Shown here piece after piece: positions 11,329 to 22,400 of a stretch of 64,000 nt of DNA. A program made the translations under genes and the position numbers. A model generated the notes under the pieces. That model was not told the origin of the DNA. It saw only the letters and a list, made by a program, of their open reading frames with translations, and did not search any database. Source of the stretch: Monoplex corrugatus (taxonomy: Eukaryota > Mollusca > Gastropoda > Littorinimorpha > Ranellidae); contig JAPXFY010000015.1 of the NCBI GenBank assembly GCA_030674185.1, positions 20,009,280-20,073,279 on the forward strand, in the 5' to 3' direction. Positions within the stretch are counted from its first letter, which is position 1; the number at the start of each line of letters is the position of its first letter.

Positions 11329-11454
11329 GACGAATGGAGCTAAGAGTGAACATCTGTAAAGTGAGTGAGTGAATAAAAAGACTGTCAGTGAACTGACGAA
11401 CGGAGCTAAGAGTGAACATCTGTAAAGTGAGTGAGTGAATAAAAAGACTGTCAT
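11329..11454. repeat. Two-copy 66-bp direct tandem repeat upstream of the MULE-1 start
   Basis: GACGAAYGGAGCTAAGAGTG and the following 46 bases occur at 11329 and again at 11395, nearly identical. The repeat begins five bases upstream of the MULE-1 ATG, so it could duplicate a 5' leader or promoter segment. Confidence 0.85.
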
Positions 11455-12286
11455 GACTGTCAGTGATATCCGTGATCAGTGAGACGCGCTCTTGTTGGAC
11501 GGCCCTAACTTGACCTTAGTTTTCCGGTAGCGCGTGCTTATTTCATGGATTCTGGACGCGCGATTTTTTCCTATGCGCGGTTTTTTTCCGTCTGCGGCTA
11601 TAAGGCGCGCGTTGTCAAGTTGCCGCTATAATGCGCGCACTTTATTAACCGTGATGCGCGTATCTCTATAACCGCAATGCGCGCACTTCTCGCGCACGCA
11701 CGCACACACACACACACACAACACACACACACACACACACGTATGCCTTTTATCTGGAATCTGCGCACTTCTCGCACACACACATACACCGGCCACACAC
11801 ACACACGTATGCCTTTTATCTGGAATCTGGATACAACTTTATTAAATTTTTAAAAAAGCACAGGAGTTTTGGTTATTATAATCAAGAAAGGAAAAACTAA
11901 TATATTTCTGAAATCAGACAGCACACGCACGCATACAGGTATGGTTGGCACCGGCCGTTGGCATACATATTGTATTACACAATCCTAAAATCACACAATC
12001 ATACATTACAACGAGCATAAGAATTCCAATAATATTAATTATCTCTCTCTGTGTCTCTCTCTCTCCCCGTCTCTCCCTCTCTCCGTCTTTCTCTGTCTCT
12101 GTCTCACCTAGCAACACACACAAAGTTTTTTCAGCCAACCTCCGTTCGCCTTCGCCAGCGCATAATAGCAACTAACAATCTCAAAAAAACAACATACCAT
12201 CTGAATCGTTGCCACCATTCACAGACATTGGGGTGCGCATGATAAAATCGGTGTGGTCAGACCCAACGTATGTCTACATCATCTAA

Positions 12287-13712
12287 TCATATGGCAGCGG
12301 GAAGGTTTTTCCATGCCATTTGTTGGACGAACTGCTTTCGAGTGATGGTTCCACGTTCTCGACTTCTTTTTATATGGTTCATCTGTTGTCGCTTCAAACG
12401 TGCCTGTCGACTTGGTGGCCTCAATGGCATCACTCCGATCACTCCAGCACGGGCACTTATCGTGTTCATTTTGGTGTAGGAGCCCTTCTGAACGTCTTTC
12501 ACTTTGTCCATCCATTCGCAGATATTGGGGTGAAAATGGTAGAATAGATCTGCGAAATGGCTGTGAAATGACTCACATGCGTTTGTTGTGCGTGGAGCGT
12601 CCAAGTTTGGGTCTGCCCATAACTCAGATGGAAAGATTGCTTCGGAGTCGTCAGATCCAATGTATGTCCTCAGCATGTAATCGGCGAAAGCAGTACATCT
12701 CGCATCAGCCGGTGTGTCGTCCAGCATGTCAAAAGCAAAGCATTCTTCCACTTTGCCCGGCTCAATGAAGCTCAGGCCAAAGAACCTCTTCAGCCAGACC
12801 CCAATCTCCGAATCAGGTTTCTGATACTCGTCAGCCAAACCGAGTGATGCGATCTTTCTGTACCAGGCTTGGCTGAGATGAAAGTGACAACCTTTCACAG
12901 AAATGTTCGGCCACACCACTCTCACTGCTTGGTGGGCGGCTTTTTCAAAGTCCAGATGGATTTGTTCGAGTTCAAGCTCCAGATCATAGTCCAGTGCGAT
13001 GGCTTTCACATGTCGAAACATTTCAATGTAAACTTGTTCTGTCTTTGACGACAAAAGAGCGTACACACAGGGTACGTAGGTATCAGCCTTGAGCTCATGC
13101 AGAGTGTACATTTGGAGAAAGTGCCGGGGACAAGTTTTAAATGTACCATCTCCAAAAACCCGTGAGTCTCTATCACACAGCAGCACCATGTTGGACTTTG
13201 TTGTGATGATTATGATCCCCTTCTCTGCGTGTTCACATGAATCATGTTTTCGTTTCTGCACGATCTCCTGTCTTGCTCATCCACAATGCTATGTGTCTCT
13301 GCGCGATCCTTAGGTAGTTTTGGCAACTGCTTTCGCCGCTCTTGATACACACAGCCTTTCGGGCACGTTCCATGTCAGTGGAGTCGATGAGCTCGTTGTC
13401 TTGTGGCAGTTCCTGTCGCATTAGCTTGGCGGGACGTTCAAAGAGGTCATCGGCACCTCGCCGCTTGCACCGTTTGCGAAATTCGTCGACAGCCAGTTGC
13501 TTTTCATTTTTAACTTCATGGTCGGAGTGTTCCTTTGTGAATACGATGTTTTTGTTGTCGACGGTAGTTTTACATCTTGCATTGCAGTCTCTCCTTGTAC
13601 ATCTCCATGTCTTCGCTTTAGTGGATGTTCTGTCGAGTCTGTACATGTAGCCGTTAATCATAAGTGAAGGCTTGTTTCTGTTGGTGGTCGTAACGGTTAC
13701 TTGGTCATCCAT
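12287..13712 (-). pseudogene. MULE transposase 2 with FLYWCH finger, catalytic residues retained but frameshifted
   Basis: The N-terminal frame (13712-13242) has an FLYWCH finger (YMYRLDRTSTKAKTWRC, CNARCKT) and shares ADDLFERPAKLMRQEL with MULE-1. The catalytic frame (13261-12287) carries DGTFKTCPRHF, LDFEKAAHQAVRVVWP, KGCHFHLSQAWY and TTNACESFHSHF, so the two Asp, the Cys/His pair and the Glu expected of a MULE are all present. The two frames are separated by shifts near 13335 and 13255. The C-terminus ends in a basic tail at 12287. It has the same family and orientation as MULE-1, so the two are adjacent members of one family. Confidence 0.82.
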
Positions 13713-13784
13713 ATTGCAGTTGAAGATGTAATGTGGCGAGGCAAGGACAATCTTCTGACATGCCGTACTTTTGCTGAATTAGTT

Positions 13785-13879
13785 GCTGAACATCTGCTCA
13801 GTCGTGACAGAAGAAAAAAGACAACGGCATGCATGCTAGCATAGTACAAAATTTCCTGACGACTGAGCAGATGTTCAGC
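13785..13879. repeat. Perfect 21-bp inverted repeat with 53-bp loop upstream of MULE-2
   Basis: GCTGAACATCTGCTCAGTCG (plus one base) at 13785-13805 is the exact inverse of 13859-13879. The hairpin lies between the MULE-2 start codon and its CGCGC-rich right end. It could be an inserted small inverted-repeat element or a subterminal structure of MULE-2. Confidence 0.85.
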
Positions 13880-14199
13880 GATTAACTCAGTGTGTGCAAA
13901 AGAAATGCCAAAGGTCAGTGATCGCTTTCCGGTTGTTTAAGTGCGCGCATAACGGCTGTGCAATTGACGGTGAAACACGCGCTTTCCGGTTGTGGAAAAC
14001 GCGCGCAAAAAGGCGCGCGCATTACAGCGGTGCGCGCAAAACGGCAACTTGGCGTGCTGGACGTCTCCACCGTCTTTGGCACAACCTGCCTCCTGCTATA
14101 CCAGTCCGACACCACACTTCGTCTTCTGCTTCATCGTCTCCTCCACTGCCCCTGCGCTCGACCTTGCTGCTGCAGACTTCGTCTCCTCCTCTGCCATCT

Positions 14200-14361
14200 T
14201 CGCCTTCGCCTTCTGTCCTGATGGTGCCGCCTTCACCTTCTGTCCCGCTGGTGCCGCCTTCACCTTCTATCCCGCCAGTGCTGCCTTCATCTTCTGTCCC
14301 GCTGGTGCCGCCTAGTGGTCGGCTGGGTTATAAGCAATATGAATTGAATTGAATTGAATTG
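14200..14361 (+). mobile_element. LINE 3' tail copy 1, ending in (GAATT)n
   Basis: CTAGTGGTCGGCTGGG, then TATAAGCAATATGAATTG and GAATT repeats, matches the 3' ends of the copies at 41837 and 44457. Just upstream is a 27-30-bp tandem repeat (GGTGCCGCCTTCACCTTCTG units, about four copies, 14222-14310) that the other two copies lack. Only the 3' end is present, as expected for a 5'-truncated retrotransposon insertion. Confidence 0.75.
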
Positions 14362-14815
14362 TTGACTTCTGCACGTTTTTTTGCTATGTTCTGGCACAAA
14401 CGATTCTTGATGGAACCTTTGTGGCATGCCATGAACCTGCTGCACCAGTCTTTTCCTGGCAGATTATTTTTGAAAAAAACGAATGGTTCTTCCCTCTCTG
14501 TCCAGATGTTTGACAGTCATCCTAGGGTCAAATACATCAAACGGAAAACCCCATTCAGAAAGATGCAACAAATGCTTCACAATAACCTTCTCTTCATCTT
14601 AACTTAGAACAGTGTCCACCAGGGGTTTTTGATACTCTTTTGCCCTCAAATACTTTCAGATGATTCTGAAAACTTGATCTGGCAATGCCATACTTTTCAC
14701 ACACCTTCCGCTGACTGAGTCCATTTTTAAAGTCATCAATTGCATTTGCAAAAACATCTGAAGGCACAGAGTTGTACTTGCGAGCTCCAGGGGCACGTTT
14801 GTATGTCCTAGGCAT
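14362..14815 (-). pseudogene. Pogo/CENP-B-like transposase N-terminal fragment
   Basis: The ATG at 14815 opens a helix-turn-helix of the psq type (AIDDFKNGLSQRKVCEKYGI, then ARSSFQNHLK). After a frame break near 14610 the minus strand continues with CENP-B-like text (EKVIVKHLLHLSEWGFPFDV, then DWCSRFMACH-like words in shifted frames). The DDE domain is absent because a LINE tail abuts at 14361. This is a Tc1/mariner superfamily pogo-clade relic. Confidence 0.65.
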
Positions 14816-14821
14816 CTTGCA

Positions 14822-15260
14822 TGTGTGTCGTCTTCAACATCAGTCTCTGGCTCGCCGAAGGTCTTGATTAGGGCTTTCTTCAGAGTGTTGTAGGCCTACT
14901 TGTTTTCAGCTGGTGGGTTGATTAGAATGGATTGCTCTTCTTCTGCAGTGTTGATGTCAAGTGCACTGATAACATAATCATATTTCGTGTGGTCTTGGGT
15001 AATGCCTTTTGTTCCAAATTGTTCTTCAACCCTAGCAAACCACACTTCTGGCGACTTGATCCAAAATTCTCGAAGTTTAATGGACACTGTACTGACCTGG
15101 TTGGTTTGAGCACTGAGAGTTTCCAGTTGATTTGCTAAGTTCGTTAGAATGTCTTCAGCCATTTTTACGTTATTCAGCGTCAGGGGTCACCAATTCAGTT
15201 TTCGTACAATACAACACACAAGTTAGTCCGGTCAGCCAATGTAAAAAAAGACTGAAGAAA
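14822..15260 (-). mobile_element. LTR-retrotransposon gag fragment with probable primer-binding site
   Basis: The start codon at 15162 opens a gag-like frame: REFWIKSPEVWFARVEEQFG, then a stop at about 14895, then TLKKALIKTFGEPE. Spacing and residues fit Ty3/gypsy-type capsid proteins. Immediately upstream on the same strand, TGGTGACCCCTGACGCTGAA (inverse of about 15173-15192) looks like a tRNA primer-binding site next to an LTR remnant (15200-15260). Everything downstream of mid-gag is missing, and Academ element A1 begins within about 10 bp of the remnant. Confidence 0.55.
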
Positions 15261-15318
15261 GGAACTAATTGCAATAGTAATGATTTCACGTGGAATGATT
15301 AGCAAAATAGTGACCTTT

Positions 15319-15359
15319 TAACATATCAAAAAAGTACAACGATCAAAATGTCGCGAGGT
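15319..15359 (+). repeat. Left inverted-repeat block of Academ A1
   Basis: TAACATATCAAAAAAGTA then TGTCGCGAGGT, matching the inverse of 39975-40015 with a few differences in the middle. Confidence 0.8.
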
Positions 15360-15727
15360 CACGTTTCATAAGGATGTGACGTCATCACAAGTCTATTTTT
15401 GGAATTTCTTCATAAATTCGTAAAATATAGTCGTGTAGCATATCGTTCGAAAAGTCTCAAAGTATTGAACATAGTTTAGATAACAAAATCATAGAAAGAA
15501 GCAATGCGGAGCAAATATTGTTGAAAATGTACTGAACCTGGAAGCGGCTTAGAGTATTACAGCTTACGAACATCTGCAGTCACACACATCATTTTGCCTG
15601 GACGTGAACACAGGTGATTACTCACCGTTGTATTGCCCCAGAAATAAAGATGCAGCTGTTAGTTCTTGACAGTGAAATCTCCACAAATTGATTTTCAAAA
15701 TCCCGGAAGAAATTAACACCTTCAGAA

Positions 15728-16018
15728 TCAGTCTAAAGCAGACGGTTCTGGGCAATCAAGTTCATCCACTTCTTGTAGTGATGGAGAATTCAGACAGCTC
15801 AAGCCTTTGCACTGTCCACAGGCAACAGAACACTGTAGACCATGTCTTCTGCAAGTGCATCTCTTAGAACTGCAGTCCTTCATACATTTGCATCTAATCA
15901 CTTTCAACAGATCCTCTGGGGCAGGAGGAAGATCAGTCTGCCGTGGTTCCAGCCGTCCAGATACGAGCTCTCATCCCCAATGCTCTGGTTCCAAACCCGA
16001 CGATGGATTGATCCATTC
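15728..16018 (-). pseudogene. Last exon of Academ A1 with CXC-like cysteine cluster
   Basis: After an acceptor (AG at 16019-16020) the minus strand reads EWINPSSGLEPEHWG, then DLPPAPEDLLKVIRCKCMKD and a cysteine-dense run (CSSKRCTCRRHGLQCS, ACGQCKGLSCLN), ending at the stop at 15728. The CxC-spaced cysteines resemble tesmin/CXC-type zinc clusters and are the usual C-terminus of this protein family. An in-frame stop after HWG shows decay. It pairs with the donor at 16335, across a CA-repeat intron. Confidence 0.7.
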
Positions 16019-16179
16019 CTGAAATCAAGAATCATTATAATCTTACATTATTTTTTGTAGGTAATGCATTCGAATGAATAAATGTCACAGACATAGAACA
16101 ATTCTGGCATTCTTTTTTGTTATCACAAATACACTATATACCACATATTTATTCCAATTATGAATATTTTTTAACGGAA

Positions 16180-16302
16180 ATCACACACACATACACACAC
16201 GCGCACAGACACACAAACACACACGGACACACACACACACGCACGCACACACACACACACACACACACAGACACACGCACACGCACACACACACACACAC
16301 AC
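16180..16302. repeat. CA microsatellite in the A1 intron
   Basis: (CA)n with CG, GA and AT interruptions. Confidence 0.95.
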
Positions 16303-16335
16303 TTAAAAATAGGGACACGGAACAGTAACATTTAC

Positions 16336-19300
16336 CTGAACCTGGAGGTATACACGTAGACTGTGGTATTTTGCTGAGGCACTGGTAGGAGGAAGACTTT
16401 GGATCTGCACAGAGGTGGCACAGGAAGAGACCTTCTCGTGGAAGCGTTGGTACCGAAGTTCATCCAGGGTGTCTTCCATACGGCCGTTGTAAAGGCACAC
16501 CAGGGCTTTTTCCCCTGCTGAGATGATGTCAGTTTGTGGCATCCCTGGTCTACAAAAGATGTGTGCCTGTGTCTTGAATCTGGAGTCAAACAGTTTTTTG
16601 AGTGGAACACCCTTTCCAACTCCAAATAGTTGTGATGTTGTGTCACAACCATTTAGGGCATGGACAAATGGTAGGAGATAGCACGTCTCTTGTTCAAGAC
16701 TTTCTGCCAGCCACCGGATGTTCCACCCATGCTTCTTGGTGCGTGTGTGTTTGTCAGATCGAAAAAAGATGGGCTTTGAGTTCTGGTTTGCATGGTGGAG
16801 AAGGAGCACCAGTAGATCTGTATCCTCCCCCACAACTGTCGTCTTGTAAAAAGCCGCACGTTCCAGAGCAGTTTTGATAATAAGGTTATCAGCATCACAC
16901 TTTGCGTGCAGGACATGGACATCACAGGAGGTCAGTGCCTGTGAAAGGAAGTCAATGAAATTTTGCTTGTTGATTGGATTGGCGAGGAAAACTTCTTTCC
17001 TTGAGGTTAAAAGCATGTCTCCTGTAAATTTTACAGTTGGTCCAACGATGCCGGCACAGCGCTTGAGATGGGCTATATCTTTTGTAGATGGACCAGATCC
17101 ATATCTATCAAACACAACGGTTGGACTCTTATACCGTTGGCAGACGTACTTCACATACTTCCCGGCTATGGCAGAGAAGAATTCATGCTTTCTCCAGGGA
17201 ATTTTGTGCAGGAGTGAGCCACCATCCAGGACAATTTCTTCTCTATCACCCTCAGCTGCTTCTTCGAGAGGTTCTCCTCTAAGTGTTGCCGAGATGGCAT
17301 CGACTAAGGCAGATTTATTTGAGTCACGGAGAAGCCCTGCTTGGTCAAAAAGAGAGGGAGGAGGAGAGGCGAGTTCAAACTGGAATATTGCTGTTATATC
17401 AAAGTCTTGAGGACGTTCAGAAGCTGCTGTCACTAGCCGCTGAAAGAGCAGTTGGGGATCCACTTGAATTGCCTCACCGTCCACTTTTGTGCATGCTTTG
17501 ATGTTCATGGTGATGGCCTGATCTTTTTTTGAGAATTTGAAGTCCTGTACTGCTACACCTTGCATTGATTCCAGTATGGTCTTGCCAACAATGTCAGCTT
17601 TGTCTACATTGACAGAAGGATCTGCTGTCACCCCAGTGCTGATGTTTCTCAAGGGCTCATCACCATTAAAGGGAGTGCGATCTAGAAGGAAGTTCAGAAT
17701 GGCCTTCATGTCTTTATCATCCCTCGTCTTCCTTGTCTCGCTGACCTCTACATGTTCCTCACTGGTGCAGTACTCCTGGCCCGTCACTTCCTGCAGGGCA
17801 TTATTCATGTCAGCACAAGCTGGCATGGACAGAAGCCACCTGGTGCGTTGGGATTCAGCCATGCCTCTGCCTCTTGTCAGACCTCCTGCCGATTTGATGC
17901 TCCTCATCAGGACTTGCTCAATGACGAAATCAGTGCTCAGCCCAGCCCAGTACCTGTCACTCCTGCGCAGGACATGATATCCATACTGAAAGGCATTGTG
18001 GACATCTGGATGACGATCTTTCAGTTGCTGCATTTGCTGAAGGTATATGTGCACTGATTTGGTGTACTGAGAGTGACCTGCGGCAGCCAAGTAGGGAAGC
18101 ATTCTTTGCAAGACATGGAGATGTAGCATCCAGTTGCCTGTCCTTTCTGCCTTCAAAAACTGCCGGAGTATGTCGATCATATGCATATACTGAAGCCAAG
18201 GCGTGACAGGCGGCTTCCTTCAAGAGCAGCTTTTGTAGCAAGAAGTTTGTTTTCCACTGCTTTTATGTCAGCACTTTCTTGTTCGTCAAACTCCTCTGCA
18301 GTATGCTCCTTCTTGGTGACACTGTCATACAAAGACAACACACTATGAAGGCTTGAGTGCTTTGAAATGCTGTTACTGGGTCCTTCTTCCACTATTTGCA
18401 GTTCTTCATCTTCTTGTTCCTGTGGTGAGTCATCGTCATGGATTGGTGAAGCCAGTGAAGATATTTGTCCAATGTTTGTGTCTTCAGTGCTTCCGACACT
18501 GAATGTGTTTAAGGGTAAGTTGAAGGTTCTAGATAGAATCAGTGCGTTGAGGACAGCATCTACGAGGAAATGTCCACGGACTGCTCTTGAAACAGACTTG
18601 CCACTTAGCATATGGATGACAGAGTTTTGAGCGTACACCACTTCCAAAACATGCTCAAGCCCCGATCCCGCCATGAGTTTTCCAATGCAACCAAGGTAAC
18701 TCATTTCACAGTGGAACCCTCCCAGGCGAAGGACGATGGAATGCAGTGCACTGTTAGCTGGCTCATGATCAATGATTACCATTGATTTCCACCACAGTGG
18801 TGAGTGTTGGTCAAAGGTCAGAACTGGTGTGCAGTTGTAAAAGCTAGCCAGTGATGAGACAAAGTGCAGAGTGGAGAATATGCAGCTCATACTTGTTGGG
18901 TCCATGTCTATAATGGGGAGAAATGTGATGCTGCTCTGACCAGGGTAGTTTCCTTTACTTACAGCTTGCATCATCCCAGACCATCCTGGACGTGGGGAAC
19001 GGAGAGGCCAGGAAATTTTCCACAGAAGATCCAGTTGCCTGGTTCTGTCATCAATACCAAAGTCTTGCAATACTTCATATACCAGTGACAGATTAGAAGC
19101 AGAGGCTTCAAAATAGCGAATGGGAATTTTGCCAATTGCTGAAATTTTGTCTGGCGTTATGTTCGCATCACGATGGACAGCTTTGCTTTGTTTTGTACCA
19201 GGGGTCACGGCGCCAGTAATGCCCATACATGAAAGGTACCAGTCCCATCAAGCGTCCGGATCTGATGGTCCACATTGTCAGCAACAAACTGAATGAAGCT

Positions 19301-20244
19301 GTTAGGGTTGACGCTCACCAAATCTGTTCCCTGCTCTGCAGCAGCACACATTTCAAACAAATTAATCTCAGTGTATGAAGAACAAAATCCAAGCCTGTGA
19401 ACTTGTTCAACAATGTCTCTGGAGCTAGTCAGGTGGTGCATAGCAACTCCAAGTGCAATCTGAAGGGGTGGAATGAGTACTTTTGGCCGAGCTGCTTGCA
19501 TCAATGCCTGACCTAGAGAAGCAATTTTCAAGTCAGCATCTTTTTTCCCTTCCAGCAGGGTTCTGAGAAAAAGAAGCAATGAGGGTGGTAGATACTCAAC
19601 ATTTCTTGTAATGTCTGATATCTCTGAGGCTGATGGATATTCTGTTTTTGAGGTGTCAACGTTTTTGATATCTGACAGAAGTAATCTTGCTGCTGTTTTG
19701 ATTATTCTGTTTTTTTCTTTCTCAGTGTCTTTTTCTCTATTGGACTTTGCAAACTGCTCAAGGATTTTCTCCCCAGTTGACCGTAAGGTGACGACATTTT
19801 GTTTACCTCTGATGCAGGTAATTATTGCTTCATCTCCAAAGTGGTTTGCGATTTTCTGCCGCATGTACTTGTCTGTGTAAGGTGTATCCCCATTAAGGTA
19901 CTCTTCCATCTTTTTACACAAGTCTGTGATTGTGATCTGCTCATCATCATTTTCTTTCAAATAAGAAATGACACGTGTGAAGGCTTCAGCACGATCTGTA
20001 TCTTCAGGTCTCCCTTTGATGGCACATGCAATATCTTGCGGTTTCTTCCCCTGAAGAACGCAGGAACGCCTGGGGGATTTCTTTCAGTGTTCTGAAATTT
20101 ACACTGCACTGCTTATGATACACAGCATCTGCAGCATGAAGATCATTGACAGCTTTTATTCTTCCAAGTACAGATTTAGCCCACCTGTCTTCTGGTCCTC
20201 GTTTCAAACAAATCTCTTCAACATTTTGCTGGAAGCTAAATATC
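16336..20244 (-). pseudogene. Central part of the Academ A1 protein: transposase domain plus FEN/XPG-like nuclease
   Basis: Three collinear frames form one protein. Region 20244-19205 holds the N-terminal helical part (LHAADAVYHKQCSVNFR, QFVADNVDHQIRTLDGTGTF). Region 19226-18177 holds the central transposase blocks (DMDPTSMSCIFSTLHFVSS, LTFDQHSPLWWKS, RLGGFHCEMSYLGCIGKLM, MLSGKSVSRAVRGHFL). Region 18186-16336 continues with ERTGNWMLHLHVLQRMLPYL, GGLTRGRGM and, near the end, an XPG/PIN-like nuclease: VVFDRYG, DADNLI, VVGEDTDLLVLL and ALNGCDTTSQ, with conserved Asp residues. Frameshifts near 20041, 19215 and 18200 inactivate it. A GT donor at 16335 leads to the last exon at 15728-16018. The Academ assignment is from family recognition. 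Confidence 0.78.
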
Positions 20245-20459
20245 CTGGGCCCGTATGCACGTCGGTCCGTTTAGTGGACTAACCGCGTTTATCCCCTATA
20301 CGGGCGGATAGGCGGGAAAAATCGGTATGCACGTCAATCTGGCTAGCCTATCCTATACGGATTTTCGCGTTTAAAGTTATCGCACCTCTGGGGGTCCGAT
20401 AGCGGGCCTAAACGCGTGTAAATATGTGAAATGATAATGATAAAAAACAGTAACTCACC

Positions 20460-20820
20460 GGTCACTCCAGAGAACAAGTTTGACTTGTCCCCTATGATAG
20501 ACAATATCACTTCTTCGTAGGGCACTGGCGCTGGTGCTGGCCCTTCTCCCGTTTTCGCCTCGTCTCTCTCTGTTTAGAACCGACGCTTTTAGTGCTCTCC
20601 ATTTCTCCTTCAAATCCGTTAGAGTTCGCACTACCACGCCGTATGCGTTCACCTTGGATGTTATTCTCTGCCATATCTCCTTCTTCACCTCACTGGTTAT
20701 GGTGGCGCTGTGGCTGCTGAAAAGGGTCACATGTTCTACTTGCAGCTCTTCAAGTAGTATTCTAACTTCCTCAGCACTGAAGTTAGCTTTTCTGGCCCTT
20801 TTTCCCACTTTCTCCGTCAT
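20460..20820 (-). CDS. First exon of a Myb/SANT-like (NAIF1-type) accessory protein
   Basis: The ATG at 20820 (MTEKVGKRARKANFSAEEVR) opens a Myb/SANT-like domain: FSAEEVRILLEELQVEH, then a second helix pair with IWQRITSKVNAYGVV and LTDLKEKWRALKASV (Myb_DNA-bind_5/NAIF1 type). It ends at a clean GT donor at 20459. Proteins of this kind are the DNA-binding partners of Harbinger transposases. The exon points towards the H-A left end only about 210 bp away and no second exon fits there, so the gene is truncated. Its start lies only about 60 bp from the start of the H-B transposase, in divergent orientation. Confidence 0.7.
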
Positions 20821-22400
20821 GCTGCAAATTTCAGAAGCTTCCACGTGTAGTTGGACGGCCCCGGACGGACGGAAAAAAATGGCGCGTACAAAGAAACAGA
20901 AGCTGATGTTGTGGTGGTGGTGGAGACGAAGGGTGAACAAGGTGCACTCTATCCGCAGATTTTCTGTGCACCCTGTTAACAGATCGCGCCATGTGCATGG
21001 TGAATACCATCATTTGATACCAGTACTCCTTGATGATCCGTTTAAATTTGCCGAGTACTTGAGGATGAACCCTGACACATTTCACGATCTACTGGATGAG
21101 TGCGCTGCAGAGCTGAGGAAAGAATATACCAACTACCGCCAGCCGATTTCACCCAAAGAACGCCTGGTTGTGACACTGAGGTGAGAGAGTGTTTGCAGCA
21201 TAGCTGGAAAGTATGCAATGATTTAACTGTCTTAAAACACACACACACACTGAGTTACGTGCATGCATATGATGCAAACTCATATAACATTATACAACAT
21301 GAAAACACACATGTGTATACACACGCATGCACACAAAGAGCAACCAACAATGTTTAGAATCTCTGCTACTGCAATGTTTAATGGACAATGTTGTCACAAA
21401 CAAACAAGCAAAATAAAAGATTGAAAGAAACAAACAAAAAAAGGGAAAAACGAAACTGACCAAACTGTGCATTGGTGTATCAGTTGCTTGGTTTGTATCT
21501 TGTTTGTTACTATTTTGGCATGGTCTAGGCACAATCCAGAAAAACTAACTGATGTACTGTTGTTAAATCGGAATGTTTTAACAACGAAACAATGCCCTCA
21601 GACCTTCAATAGATACAATCAAACATATTTTCTAGTCATTTTTAGAAAAACATATTTTAAAATATATTGATTAAAGAATATGTTGTGCACTGCCTGAATT
21701 TTTGTATGAATGAACAATGTTAAAAAGATTTTAAAAAATAATATGTATTGATTATGTAATCCATTGTAGGGTGATCAAAAACATTACCAACAGTAACAAA
21801 CTGAAGAACATATTTCTGTAACTGTCTTGCATACATTTTACTTGATAAGTGTCCAACAGAAACTAATTTCACCTTAATGTTCATTACAACATTTTCTTAT
21901 TGAAACGACAAGAGGTTCTTCCCCCCACCCAGCCCCACCTTCTCTCTCCCGCTCTCTCCATTGACATCTTAAGACCCACCAGCAAACACACACACACGTA
22001 CAATCAAGGACTATAATAAGCATTCCGACTGTAATACTCTTCTGCTTGGTAATAAGTCGTATTCTGCGAATCTTGAGTGTGCTGGTACATGGAGGCAGGA
22101 ATAGTGGGTCTTTGAAGGGTCACAAACTCTGCCGTCGTTGGTCCTGCCGCAGTAGTGGTCGAGCGGGCAGATTTTAAGTAGGTAAGTGTTAATCTCTGTA
22201 CCTCCAAACGATACTCCATGGTTTGGACTGCATCCAGATGTTTCAACGAGGGTAACAGACTTTGAAAAACAGTTCATTCTCATCAAGCTGGGGTTCTGGC
22301 TCTCTCAAGGCCTTCAGAATTTCTGTCTATTTCTGAAGTACCTGTACCTGATTTTCTTGTCTTACGACGTGGTGTCTTCTTGGGTGTTTTTGAAGAAATG

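Larger units (their letters stand above)
11540..14070 (-). mobile_element. MULE-2 DNA transposon with GC-rich, CGCGC-dense ends
   Basis: The MULE gene at 12287-13712 is bracketed by unusual CGCGC-rich ends. The left end (11555-11700) and the inverse of the right end (13925-14060) share AAGTTGCCG followed by repeated ATAATGCGCGCACTT-like words. This fits long, degenerate terminal or subterminal inverted repeats as found in MULEs. I could not fix the outer borders or the 9-11-bp target duplication, so the coordinates are approximate. CA repeats (11697-11740) and CT repeats (12041-12110) lie inside. Confidence 0.6.

Noticed and set aside
16180..16302. His/Thr-rich reading frames over CA/GT microsatellites (also 48801-48935, 26600-26698)
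   Set aside because: They are simple-repeat translations with no homology or splice context.
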